Shown piece after piece: positions 49,380 to 58,897 of a DNA stretch of 64,000 bases (position 1 is its first letter; every line of letters begins with the position of its first letter). The notes below the pieces were generated by a model, which ran no database searches, had not been told where the DNA came from, and worked only from the letters and a program-made list of their open reading frames with translations. The stretch spans positions 230,246-294,245 of the forward strand of contig CAJNDS010002681.1 in NCBI GenBank assembly GCA_905221605.1, written 5' to 3'. Made by a program: the position numbers and the translations under genes. This DNA is from Symbiodinium natans (lineage: Eukaryota; Sar; Dinophyceae; Suessiales; Symbiodiniaceae).

Positions 49380-50110
49380 ACGCTTGAGGGCTTGCGGGTT
49401 TTAGGGTTGAGGGGATTTAGGGCTTAGGGTTTTCTGATGGCTCTAGGGGGTTTAGGGATTAGGGTGTTAAGGGCTTCGGGTTTGGAGGTTTAGGGTTTGG
49501 GGGGTTTAGGGTTTGGGGTTGAGGGTTTTGGGGGCTCTAGGGTTCAAGGTTTAGGGTTTTAAGGCTTTAGGGTTGAAGGGTTTGGGGGTTTAGGGTTTGG
49601 GGTTTTAGGATGTGAGGTTTTAGGGTTTAGGGGTTTTAGGGTTTGGGTTTTAGGATGTGAGGTTTTAGTGCTTGGGCTTCAGGGGTTAGGGGTTAGGGGT
49701 TTAGGGTTTGGGGTTTGGGGTTTGGGGTTTGGGGTTTGGGGTTTGGGGTGCAGGGGTGCAGGGGTGCAGGGGTGCAGGGGTGCAGGGGTGCAGGGGTGCA
49801 GGGGTGCAGGGGTGCAGGGGTGCAGGGGTGCAGGGGTGCAGGGGTTGAGGGTTTTGGCGGTCGGGTGGGTGGAGGTTTCGGGGATGTAGGGAGTTCGGGG
49901 TTTGGAAGGGTTGGAGGTTTAGGTGTTAGGCATTTTTGGGTTTTGTTTTGGGTTCAGGTGTTTAGGGTTTAGGGTTTAGGGGTTACGCTTTGGGGTTTAG
50001 GGTTTAGGGGTTAGGGTTCTTGCTGGGCTCTGGGTGTTTGTTTGGGGGCTGGGCGGTTTGGCGATGGAGGGCTCGAGCCTTGGCTTTGGGGGCTTCTGCT
50101 GGGGTATTGG
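49380..50110 (+). repeat. Decayed TTTAGGG tract with a TGCAGGGG array
   Basis: G/T-rich decayed telomere-like text, TTTGGGG units at 49706-49748, then about twelve perfect TGCAGGGG 8-mers at 49748-49843. Plus frames here (Gly/Val/Arg repeats) are artefacts. Confidence 0.93.
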
Positions 50111-50119
50111 GGGGGGTAT

Positions 50120-50248
50120 TGGGCCCTAAGCCCTACACCCTAAGCCCTACCCCCTAAACCCTAAACCCCGCCAACCCTAAACCCGAAGCCCCAAACCCTA
50201 AACCCCTCACCCTAAACTCTCAACCCTAAACCCCAAAACCCCAAACCC
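50120..50248 (-). repeat. CCCTAAA-type array
   Basis: Mixed CCCTAAG, CCCTAAA and CCCCAAA. Confidence 0.93.
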
Positions 50249-50258
50249 TGAGACGCGC

Positions 50259-50324
50259 CTGGCTCCAGGGCCGCTGTGCGGAGCCCTGCAAGTCCCGTCG
50301 CACGTCGCATTCGGCCGTGCGGGC
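50259..50324 (-). CDS. 66-nt internal exon, helix with Trp
   Basis: Minus strand, acceptor CTCAAGCAG|GCC, GC donor AGCCAG|GCGCGT. Exactly 22 codons, phase 0 (ARTAECDVRRDLQGSAQRPW then SQ). Pairs with 49121-49186 in size, phase and Trp at residue 20, which suggests exon duplication in a repetitive helical protein. Confidence 0.57.
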
Positions 50325-50334
50325 CTGCTTGAGG

Positions 50335-50480
50335 TCTAGGGTTTAGGGTTTAGGGTTTAGTGTTTAGTGTTTAGGGTTTAGGGTGTAGGGTTTTGGAGGT
50401 GCAGGTTTGGGGTTGAGGGTTTTAGGGTTTAGGGTTTATTGCTTATTGTTTAGGGTTTTGGAGTTTCGGGTTTAGGGTGA
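50335..50480 (+). repeat. TTTAGGG array, decaying
   Basis: Clean start, decayed after 50385. Confidence 0.92.
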
Positions 50481-50489
50481 GGGCTTGGG

Positions 50490-51054
50490 GTTTAGTTTCG
50501 GGCTTGTTTAAGGAGTTCGTAGGCATGGCCAGCATGCAAGACTGTTGGTTTTGTTTGGCTGCCCGTAGTCCCACGTCCTAGTCCTACACCTGAACCAGGA
50601 CCCGTGGAACCAAGAACAATGCTTGCCGCTCTCACACCTGCGGGTTTCGGGTTGTCAAGGAAAGAGCCGCAAGAGGAGGCAAGAACCAGGGAAAAACAAA
50701 AAGAAGCATTGGACAACAAGGGGGCAGAGAACAAAATGCCCGTCCTGAGGGTTTGGGGACTTTTTTGGCATCTGAAACCTCTGTTTGCGGCCTGCAAGGC
50801 TGTGGGAAAGAACACTTCACCCAGCAGACTAAGCGACCATCGATCAACCCAAATGCTCATCTCAGAACTATGCTCCGCACCCTTCGTAAAATCCCATATG
50901 AATATTCCCAAAATAGGGTACCCCTTTTATACCCCCAAATAGAAAAGAATATGCTTGAAGGGACCCCCAAAAAGGGTACCCCCAATTTTCGGAAAACCCA
51001 CATACCTGCAGTGCTTCGGGTATCGCTTGCAGCGGTAGCGAAATTCCTGCTAAC
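50490..51054. other. Unique DNA, open on both strands
   Basis: Plus 50604-50830 is open (SRKEPQEEARTREKQKEALD), as are two minus frames. GGTACCC-type repeat fragments lie at 50918-50995. No recognised gene. Confidence 0.4.
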
Positions 51055-51121
51055 CCTAAGCCCTTTAAACCCCAAACCCTAAACCCTAAACCCCAAACCC
51101 CAAGCCCTAAACCCCTTAAAC
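51055..51121 (-). repeat. CCCTAAA/CCCCAAA array
   Basis: Left wall of the next island. Confidence 0.93.
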
Positions 51122-51123
51122 CC

Positions 51124-51198
51124 TCAAGCCAAAGGCAGCTCCTGCGTGGCGAGCTGGCGCCAGGTGTCCCGCCAAGCCGTCAAGGAGCGGCAAGGCAC
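51124..51198 (-). CDS. Candidate exon, possibly terminal
   Basis: Minus strand after AAAAGAG|GTG reads CRSLTAWRDTWRQLATQELP then LA and TGA at 51124-51126. A GA donor (ACGCAG|GAGCTG) could remove the stop. The AWRD helix resembles the exon at 24362 (AAWRDQ). Unknown product. Confidence 0.45.
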   Translation of the reverse strand: MPCRSLTAWRDTWRQLATQELPLA

Positions 51199-51219
51199 CT
51201 CTTTTCGAACCCTCAGCCC

Positions 51220-52339
51220 TAGGTTTTTCAAGGGTTTAGGGTTTAGGGTTTCAGGGGTTTAGGGTTGAGGTTTGGGGGTTCAGTCTTAGGGTTTGAGGGG
51301 GTTTAGGTCCTGAAGCCTGCCTGGACCTGCGAATCTGCTGTAGGGTTGGGGGTCTGGGTTTCGGAATGCTGAAAAGAAGCCCTATATCCCTCCTGACAGA
51401 CCATTTGGCCGGGGAGGTAGTTCATTGCTTTAAGACTTAAACCCAACATCCGTTTTCGTCCCCCCAAAGCCTGCGCAGGAGTTTGCATAGACGCATGTGG
51501 ATCCGCCACGAAGCTGTTTTTTCAAGCAGTTTGGTTGTCGGTACCAGGCAAGTCTCACGGGCACTTCGGAGAAAAAAGCGCGGGTCCAGGTAGGTCTTTA
51601 TACGGTTTCGGAGCTAAGGCTCTTGAGGGCTAAGACTGGTCTCAGCTTGCGCAATATTCGCCTAGGAGCGGCCACTGAAGACAGCGAACGCACCCCAAAT
51701 GCTCAGGCATTGTGAAAGGCACCAGCAGCATGAAGGACAACCAGCAAGGTCACTGAAACTGTCAGGGCGGTGGTACATGCACAGACTGGAGGACTACGTG
51801 TTGGCACTTGTTTGGGAGGGCAGCCAAGAAAAAGGGAACCCTAAACCCCTGGCATCGTTTCTGTGCCGGCGTGTCGAGCTTCAACTTGCGTACCCAGAAA
51901 GCCCAATACCGACTCAGGAATATCCGCCTAGACTCTATTATATATATATATATATATATATATATTGCATATACATATATATATATATATATATAGAGAT
52001 AGATAGCCCCAGTATTGCTTAAGGCCGAAGTTATATTCCCCTATGTCTACCGTGGTCTTGGGCTCTGGGCAACAAATGCACACGAAACGGCGGAATCCGC
52101 CTTCTGACGTCGGGAACGCTCAGGGCTTTGCGGCTCTAGCACTGACCAAGAACTTTTTATAATAAGACCTTTGGGCGCAAAAACCTGAAAGTAAGAGTCC
52201 TTCGAGCCTTAAACTTAGGGTTACAATTATGGGGTTTAGGGTTTAAGGTTTAGGGTGAAGGCGCATCCTAAGGCATTGTTTAGGGGGCTTCGGCATGTGC
52301 ATCGTGGGGAGACTGAACGGATGCTGCAGGGTTCCACAG
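51220..52339. other. Unique DNA with TA microsatellite, no supported gene
   Basis: TTTAGGG patch at 51232-51260, TA repeats at 51938-52005. Plus frames at 51497-51900 are open without motifs. Confidence 0.45.
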
Positions 52340-52448
52340 AACCCTTAACCCTTAAACCCAAACCCCCAAACCCTAAACCCTGAACCCTAAACCCTCAAAC
52401 CCTCAAACCCTAAACCCTCAAACCCTAAACCCCTTAAACCCTTAACCC
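52340..52448 (-). repeat. CCCTAAA/CCCTCAAA array
   Basis: Mixed units left of the next island. Confidence 0.94.
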
Positions 52449-52454
52449 GGGACC

Positions 52455-52540
52455 CTACATCGTCGGCCCCGAAGGCTGCGGTCAGGTGAGTCATTCGGCA
52501 AGGGCCGAGGCCGTGAGAAGGCTGACGCGCCCAATCTAGG
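52455..52540. CDS. Open island, strand ambiguous
   Basis: Plus reads GPYIVGPEGCGQ up to a consensus donor GTCAG|GTGAGT. Minus reads LDWARQPSHGLGPCRMTHLT. Full cassette layout. Confidence 0.35.
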
Positions 52541-52549
52541 CTTGTGGAA

Positions 52550-52673
52550 GGTTTAGAGGTTTAGTGGTTTAGGGTCCAGGGTTGGGGTTTAGGTTTAGGG
52601 TTTAGGGGTTCAGGGTTCAGGGTTTAGGGTTTCGGGTTTAGGGTTTAGGGTTTAGGATTTAGGGTTTAGGGTT
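52550..52673 (+). repeat. TTTAGGG array
   Basis: Ends directly on a family B element. Confidence 0.94.
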
Positions 52674-52783
52674 GGGATGTTCCCCCTTATGCCAACACTC
52701 CTTAACAGGGATTATAATAGGGGGTTAATCGTACCCCCTCTTATAATCCCTATTGAGCACTGTTAGTAGAAGGGGAACATCCC
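52674..52783. repeat. Palindromic element, family B
   Basis: GGGATGTTCCCCCTTATGCC ... CACTGTTAGTAGAAGGGGAA, then CATCCC; a longer loop than other copies. Confidence 0.92.
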
Positions 52784-53086
52784 AAGATGTTGGGCTTAGG
52801 GTTCAGGATATAGGGTGCAAGGTTAAGGGCCTAGGGGGACTAACCCCGAAAGCCCTAAGCCCACATACCTTTGAGGGTCTTGGAATCGGGATCCATGCTG
52901 CGCTTATAGGTTGTTCAAGTAGTACTGGGTTACATACCCCCAGTGGCAGGGCCTTGTATACCGCAGCCTGGGAAGCATTGCCACAACACGGCGCGCGGCT
53001 CTTTCCCTGCGCGCGCGCTCGAAAAGGACAGTAGTTTTTTGTGTTCGGTGTTGTCGCTCTTTTTCTTCTTTCTACTTTGATTCTTC
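52784..53086. other. No supported gene
   Basis: Plus frame 52753-53034 is open (FEGLGIGIHAALIGCSSSTG) but has no motif or splice evidence. Confidence 0.35.
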
Positions 53087-53170
53087 TCCTCCTCCTCCTC
53101 CTCCTCCTCCTCCTCCTCCTCCTCCTCCTCCTCCTCCTCCTCCTTCTCCTTCTCCTTCTCCTTCTCCTTT
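53087..53170 (+). repeat. CTC / CTTCTC microsatellite
   Basis: About eighteen CTC units then CTTCTC. A strong polypyrimidine tract. Confidence 0.98.
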
Positions 53171-53429
53171 TCTCGGGCGTGCCCGGCTGTGGGCGACAGC
53201 CCCCCTAGATTAAGGGCTTGGGGATTCGGTTCAGTAGGTAGGTACCCTCAACACGAAAACCTACACCCCACACCCTATCCTGCTGGGACTTTCCCGGAGA
53301 GCCCAATAGGCGTTAATCGAGGAAAAATGCGTTCGAAGAAGCTACACCATGTATAGCAGGTGCGAGAAATCCTTTGTGTTGCTTCTATAAGGGGTATTGG
53401 GCTCTCTTTGAGGTTCAGGGCTGAAGGTT

Positions 53430-53580
53430 TAGAGCCCTAAACCCTAAACCCTAAACCCTAAATCCGAAACCCTAAACCCCTAAATCCTGAACCCTGAACC
53501 CTAAACCCTAAACCCCTAAACCCTAAACCCCTAAATCCTGAACCCCTAAACCCTAAACCCCAAACTCCTAACTCAACTCT
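53430..53580 (-). repeat. CCCTAAA/CCCCTAAA array
   Basis: Mixed 7- and 8-mers. Confidence 0.94.
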
Positions 53581-53646
53581 AAGTCAGGCCATTTTGTTGA
53601 GGCTCCGGCGTGCAAAGGTCCAAAAGAGCCCAGAGACCCTAAACCC

Positions 53647-53775
53647 TAAAAGCTCCCATATAAACCCTGAAGCCTGTATCCCAAAAAGTGTAAAGTGTAC
53701 TCTCTCAGCAACTAAGACCCAAACCGCAGAACTTCTAAGCTCCTACGAAAAGCTCCCATATAAACCCTGAAGCCT
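53647..53775. repeat. 28-bp direct repeat
   Basis: AAAAGCTCCCATATAAACCC plus TGAAGCCT at 53647-53674 and again at 53748-53775, a 101-bp offset. The spacer AAAAGTGTAAAGTGTACTCT recalls 61975-62045. Confidence 0.85.
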
Positions 53776-53894
53776 AAGCCCCAAACCCTAGCCTCTAAGA
53801 CCCAAGCAGCCCCTTTTTCTTCTCCCACGCGAAGTGTTGGAGAAGGCAGGTGGCAGTTTAGAGTTTCCAGGTTGGCTTCAAAAGCAGAAGGGGG

Positions 53895-54035
53895 GGGTTT
53901 AGGGTTTAGGGTTTAGGGTTTAGGGTTTAGGGTTTAGGGTTTAGGGTTTAGGGTTTAGGGTTTAGGGTTTAGGGTTTAGGGTTTAGGGTTTAGGGTTTAG
54001 GGTTTAGGGTTTAGGGTTTAGGGTTTAGGGGTTAA
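53895..54035 (+). repeat. TTTAGGG array
   Basis: Twenty nearly perfect units. Confidence 0.98.
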
Positions 54036-54440
54036 ACCCAAGACAAAACACTCCCAATTAAAGGGGGCGGGTGGTACTCTCAAGGGGGCATCCGTTTTGA
54101 GTATTCCTCGGACTTTGGGGAGTGAGGAGTTTGCGGATTTCAGGGTTTTAAGAGTGAGGCGACCTGCATGGGTCGAGGTTTCGGGTTTCGGCTTTAGGGT
54201 TTAGAGTTTAGGGTTTAGGGGGGCTTCTGAGCTTGAGATGTCAAAGGTCGGGAATGCCGGAACTCTAAACTTTCAAAAGCACTTCAATGTATGGTTTCGC
54301 GAGCTTCTGGCCCTCAGACTGATATCCTTGGTAGCCCATTAACCATATTTCATATAATAAGGGTACCCTGTTTGGGCTTCGTTACTTCATAAGGGAACCT
54401 TGAACCCAAAAAGGGAAAAGGGTACCATTGGGCTACCAAG
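54036..54440. repeat. Unique DNA ending in an inverted repeat
   Basis: 54329-54440 is bounded by TTGGTAGCCCATTAACC and GGGTACCATTGGGCTACCAAG with AAGGGTACCC inside: a palindromic element distinct from A and B. Confidence 0.7.
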
Positions 54441-54610
54441 TATCAAGAGCTTCTTGCCCTGAGAGTGATGTCCACCGTCTGCCCAGCCGACAGTCGAAAA
54501 ACTGGATCCGCAAAGACTTCCCCAGAGACACTGAGGTAGTAAGACGGCTGGTGCATCTGATCCTCAGTACACGTTTCGGGTTAGGAGCTTGTACGGTCTC
54601 ATGACTCAAC

Positions 54611-54699
54611 CTCACACAGCGCTGCTTCTCCGCAGCTGCCGCTTCCAGACCCTGCTGCAGGACTTGTCGCGATGCCCAGAATCGCAAAAAGTCAAACAC
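54611..54699 (-). CDS. Internal exon, helix
   Basis: Minus strand, acceptor TTTTGGTTCAG|GTG after a T-rich tract, GT donor GTGAG|GTTGAG. The 89 nt are 29 codons plus two bases (VFDFLRFWASRQVLQQGLEA then AAAEKQRCV). Hydrophobic start then charged helix. Unknown product. Confidence 0.52.
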
Positions 54700-54832
54700 C
54701 TGAACCAAAAACCCTAAAACGTGCCCTTAACCCTAGAGCCACTACGTCAACCCCTCTAACACAGAGAGAGTCCGAGAGAGAGAGGGAGAAGCGGAGGTTC
54801 ATTGGGAGTTTATACAACCTTTTATAGGGTAC

Positions 54833-55035
54833 TTACAGCCCTACTTCCAGCCACCTAATTAAACCAACAATGGTAATCCCTATATTGCCCTTATACGGAG
54901 GAATGTTTTCCACTTTTGGGAAGGCTCTTAACAAAATGGTAGAACCCCCCCCAAAAAAAAAAAAATATATATATATATATATGCTCGCCCCCCCCCCCCA
55001 TGATCCACACAATTGGCCTCGGGAGGGGGTTTTGG
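54833..55035. other. TA microsatellite and homopolymer runs
   Basis: A-run, TATATA, C-run at 54945-55000. A decayed family A-like arm lies at 54792-54855. Confidence 0.7.
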
Positions 55036-55752
55036 GAGGGGGGGGACTCCAGACTCCAGATTTCCAGAAAAAATCTGGAGTACCCCCCGACTCCAGACTC
55101 CAGATTTCCAGAAAAAATCTGGAGTACCCCCAGACTCCAGACTCCAGATTTCCAGAAAAAATCTGGAGTACCGGCGCCCCGGACTCCAGACTCCAGATTT
55201 CCAGAAAAAATCTGGAGTACCGCGACCCTGGACTCCAGATTCTGGAGTCTGTAATCTGGAGTCTGTAGTCTGGAGTCTGGGGCCGCGGGTACTCCAGATT
55301 TTTTCTGGAAATCTGGAGTCTGGAGTCTGGGGCTCCGGGTACTCCAGTTTTTTCTGGAAATCTGGAGTCTGGAGTCCGGGGCCCCGGTACTCCAGATTTT
55401 TTCTGGAAATCTGGAGTCTGGAGTCTGGGGCCCCAGGTACTCCAGATTTTTTTCTGGAAATCTAGAGTCTGGAGTCCGGGGCCCCGGTACTCCAGATTTT
55501 TTCCGGAAATCTGGAGTCTGGAGTCCGGGGCCCCGGTACTCCAGATTTTTTCTGGAAATCTGGAGTCTGGAGTCCGGGGCCCCGGTACTCCAGAATATTT
55601 TTCTGGAAATCTGGAGTCTGGAGTCCCTGGCCCCGGTACTCCAGATTTTTTCTGGAAATCTGGAGTCTGGAGTCCGGGGCCCGGGTACTCCAGATTTTTT
55701 CTGCAAATCTGGAGTCCGGGGCCCGGATACTCCAGATTTTTTCTGGACATCT
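55036..55752. repeat. Nested inverted repeat of CTCCAGATTTCCAG units
   Basis: Left of about 55255 the unit (GACTCCAGACTCCAGATTTC then CAGAAAAAATCTGGAGTAC) repeats about four times. Right of it the exact complement repeats about eight times with a 60-63 bp period. Each unit is itself a hairpin (CTCCAGATTT/AAATCTGGAG). Minus and plus frames across it are repetitive artefacts. Confidence 0.92.
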
Positions 55753-55755
55753 AGT

Positions 55756-57130
55756 GTTTAGGGATTAGTGTGTAGGTTTCAGGGTTTAGTGTTTTGTGTT
55801 TAGGGTTGAGTTTTAAGTTTAGGGTTTAGGGTTTAGGGTTTAGGGTTTAGGGTTTAGGGTCAAGCGGCTCGGCTAAAACCCCAAAAAAACCCTAAACTCT
55901 GATATCCAAACAGTAAGCATCTGAAACCCCGACGGGTTTTTGGTTTCAGGTTTAGATTTAGTAGGGCTCGAGGTTCCGGCTTTGGGGTTTACTGTTTAGG
56001 GTTTAGGGTTTAGTGTTCAGGGTTTAGTGTCTAATGTTTAGGGTTCAGTTTGAAATGTTTAAGGTTTAGTTTTTGGGTTAAGTGCTTAAGTGTTTAGGGT
56101 TTCGTGCTAAGTGTTTGGGGTTTGTGCTAAGGGCTTAGTGTTAAGGTTTTAGGGTTAGTGCTTAGGGTTTAGTATTAAGGGTTTCGGGTTTGGTTTTTTA
56201 GGGTTAAGGGTTTTAAGGGTTTTTACAAATTTAAATGATCTGGGGAAGGCACCGGGGCTTCCCCAGACCATTGACAACTTGAAAATCCTTTTGTTTAGGG
56301 TTTAGGGTTTAGTTTTCAGGGTTTAGTGTGTAATGTTTAGGGTTTAGTTTTTAGGGTGTAGTGTGTAAGTGTTTTGGGTTTAGTGTTTAGAAAGGGATTA
56401 GTGCTTAAGTGTTTAGGGTTTCGTGTTCAGTGTTTGGGGTTCGTGCTAAGGGCTTAGTGTTAAGCTTTTAGGCTTAGGTCTAGTGCTGAGTGTTTAGGGT
56501 TCAGTGCTAAGGGTTTCGGTTTCTTTTTTGGGTTACGGGTTTTAAGGGTTTTTTACTTGTGTCCAGGGTTTAGTGTGTAGGGTTTAGGGTGTAATGTTTA
56601 GGGTTTAGTTTTTAGGGTGTAGTGTTTAAGTGTTTAGGGTTTAATGTTTAGGGTCTAGCGCTTAAGTGTTTAGGGTTTCCTGTTAAGTGTTTGGGGTTTG
56701 TGCTAAGGGCTTAGTGTTAAGTTTTTAGGGTTCGTGTTTAGGGTCTGGTGCTGATTTTTTGGGTTTAGTAGTGCTTATGTGTTTAGGGTTTAGTGTCAAG
56801 TGTTTGGGTTCGTGGGCCTAGTGTTAAGTTTTCTAGGGTTAGTGTTTAGGGTCTAGTGCTGAGTGTTTAGGGTTTAGTGTTAAGGGTTTCGGGTTTGTTT
56901 TTTTGGATTAAGGGTGTTAAGATTTTTACTAGTGTTCAGGGTTTAGTGTGTAGGGTTTAGTGTGTAATGTTTAGGGTTTAGTTTTTAGGGTTTAGTTTTT
57001 AGGGTGTAGTGCTTAAGTGTTTAGGGTTTAGTGTTTAGGGTTTAGTGCTGAGGTGCTTAGGGTTTCATGTTAAGTGTTTGGGGTTTGTGCTAAGGGCTTA
57101 GTGTTAAGTTTTTAGGGTTAAGGGTTTAAG
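55756..57130 (+). repeat. Higher-order degenerate TTTAGGG/TTTAGTG repeat
   Basis: TTTAGGG alternates with TTTAGTG, TTAAGTG and TGTAATG. A longer pattern (GTGCTAAGGGCTTAGTGTTAAG) recurs near 56123, 56443, 56700 and 57087 (a partial one near 56811), so blocks of about 260-330 bp have been duplicated. Confidence 0.88.
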
Positions 57131-57727
57131 GGTTTTTGCAATTTTACATGATCTGGGGAAGGCACTGGGGCTTCCCCAGACCATCTAAACTTTTAAAATC
57201 CTTAAAACCTTGTAAAAATCTTTAAGCTTCTGTTTAAACATTCTCAGGATTATAAAGGTTTTAAGACGTTTAAGCCTATTGGAGACCTTAAATTGCTTAC
57301 GTATTTAAGTGGCTGACCTTTGCGGATTTTAGAGACTTTTGAAGTTGCCAATGGTCTGGAGAAGCCCCGGTGCCTTCCCCAGACCATATAACTTTTTTAC
57401 AAATCCGTAAAACACTGAAATTCTTGCAGTTGTAAAAGGCTGTCCTTTTGAAGTTTAAAGTTTTTAGGATGTTCGATTCTAAAATCCGTAACTTCCTTAA
57501 TTTTAAACGGCTGCCCGTTTTTAATTTTAAGGAATTTTAGACTTTTAAGGGATAAACGTTTCGAGGTCTTTAAGGGCTTTAAAGCCTTTTAAGATCCTTT
57601 AAATCTTGAAAATTTTGAAAGGCTTTAAGTACCTTAAAGCCCTTCAAATTTGAAAAGGGCTGCCCCTTTAAAGGATTTTTAAAATTGCAAATGGTCTGGG
57701 GAAGCCCCAGTGCCGTCCACAGATCAT
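56235..57727. repeat. Four copies of a 37-bp hairpin, family H
   Basis: ATGGTCTGGGGAAG and CTTCCCCAGACCAT arms around a GGCACCGGGG-type loop at 56235-56271, 57148-57184, 57351-57387 and 57691-57727. All are 37 bp. The first two are in one orientation, the last two in the other. Confidence 0.88.
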
Positions 57728-57960
57728 CCAAATTTTACAAACCCCTAAAGCCCTGAAAATCCTTAAACTTCTAATTGCTACCCTTCTAAAATTTTAGGGG
57801 GCCGCAAGACACAAGTTTCAGAAGCAAAATGCACATTAAAACACTAGTGTTCTTATAGAGGATATTATACTAGAGCTTTTTGTATTCCAGTGCAGTTTTT
57901 ACTGCATTTTTCCGAGGAAAAAGCAGAAAATCAGACAAAGACGAAGACAAGAAAACCATA
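57190..57960. other. AT-rich DNA with CTTTAAAG-like motifs, no gene
   Basis: Many short palindromes (TTTAAAG, CTTTTAAG, CCTTTAAAGG) with no open frame of note apart from H elements. Confidence 0.5.
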
Positions 57961-57984
57961 GGTGTGGATCATGGGGGGGGGGCT

Positions 57985-58100
57985 GACCATATATATATAT
58001 ATATATGAATGTATATATAATATCTATCTATATATATATAGACATACTAATAATGACAATGATGATATTATAATAATAATAGTAGTAATAATAATAATCA
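57985..58100. repeat. TA and AAT microsatellites
   Basis: TATATA at 57990-58045, then ATAATAATAGTAGTAAT. Confidence 0.95.
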
Positions 58101-58282
58101 TAGCAATAATCACCACATCAAGGGCAATCTGGGGATTGTTATTCTTTGCTTGCTGGCTCTTAAGCACATAGTTGCAGCAAGTCTCGGCGGTTTTCCCGAT
58201 CTGCTCAGCTTTCCTTAGTTGTCCCGTACCTAGGGGTTTTAAAGGCTAACCTTTGGGATTCTAAGGGGAATATATTACCCTA

Positions 58283-58395
58283 CTAAACCCTAAACCCTAA
58301 ACCCTAAACCCTAAACCCTAAACCCTAAACCCTAAACCCTAAACCCTAAACCCTAAACCCTAAACCCTAAACCCTAAACCCTAAACCCTAAACCC
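58283..58395 (-). repeat. CCCTAAA array
   Basis: Sixteen nearly perfect units, downstream (transcript sense) of the four-exon run. Confidence 0.98.
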
Positions 58396-58397
58396 AA

Positions 58398-58485
58398 GTT
58401 TCTTGTCCGCCACCAGCTCGACGGTCTCGGACTTGTCGCTCAGCGTGTACTCGGCCGCCAGACCCGCTGGTGCATCGGCCAACAT
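58398..58485 (-). CDS. Four-exon run, exon D
   Basis: Minus strand, acceptor CCAGCCCAG|ATG, open to the array: MLADAPAGLAAEYTLSDKSE then TVELVADKKL. Follows exon C in phase 0 across a 119-nt intron that holds telomere units. The donor (CTG|GTGGCG or later) is uncertain. Beta-rich character; family unknown. Confidence 0.6.
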
Positions 58486-58604
58486 CTGGGCTGGGTCTTA
58501 GCCTAGTTGCTGAGTACCCTGGCCCAGAAAGGTGAACCTTTCAATTCTTGTAAAACTCCTAAACCCTGAACCCTAAACCCTAAACTCCTAAACCCGAACC
58601 CTGC

Positions 58605-58702
58605 CTGGTCGTGCAGGTAAAGCAGCAGTTTCCCGGACTTTCCAGCCAGCTCGGGTCCGACCGTCACGTTGACTGTCACCTCTTTGCGGCACGGGCCACG
58701 CC
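58605..58702 (-). CDS. Four-exon run, exon C
   Basis: Minus strand, acceptor TTTAG|GG within a TTTAGGG unit (or AAAG|AG at 58681), GC donor GACCAG|GCAGGG. Reads KEVTVNVTVGPELAGKSGKL then LLYLHDQ. Starts needing one base, which exon B supplies. Alternating hydrophobic residues suggest a beta sandwich. Family unknown. Confidence 0.6.
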
Positions 58703-58757
58703 CTAAACTCGAATTCCTCGAACTCCTGAGCCCAAATCCCAAGCGGAGCACGATCGC

Positions 58758-58809
58758 CTGGGCGAAACGCGCCGAGACCTATTGACGAGTCGAGTATCCT
58801 CTGCCAGCT
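58758..58809 (-). CDS. Four-exon run, exon B
   Basis: Minus strand, acceptor after a pyrimidine-rich tract (TTGCCCCCTAG|AGC), GC donor CGCCCAG|GCGATC. The 52 nt are 17 codons plus one base (SWQRILDSSIGLGAFRP). The extra base is completed by exon C. Confidence 0.57.
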
Positions 58810-58897
58810 CTAGGGGGCAAGAGGGGGGGCGGGGATAACCAAGGGCTTCGGGTTCAAGATTCGCAGGGTGGGAGAGATATTCGAGCCTTGAACTCAC

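Noticed and set aside
49668-49972. Gly/Val/Arg repeat proteins
   Set aside because: They translate the TTTGGGG and TGCAGGGG arrays.
50604-50942. 112-codon plus-strand gene
   Set aside because: Overlapping minus frames are equally long, there is no start or splice context, and the 3' part is a dispersed GGTACCC repeat.
54833-55750. 305-codon minus-strand frame and overlapping repetitive frames
   Set aside because: They translate the CTCCAGATTTCCAG repeat in several phases and end in a TA microsatellite; no independent coding signal.
55036-55752. CRISPR-like array
   Set aside because: The repeats are hairpin units without unique spacers, in two orientations, in a eukaryotic setting.
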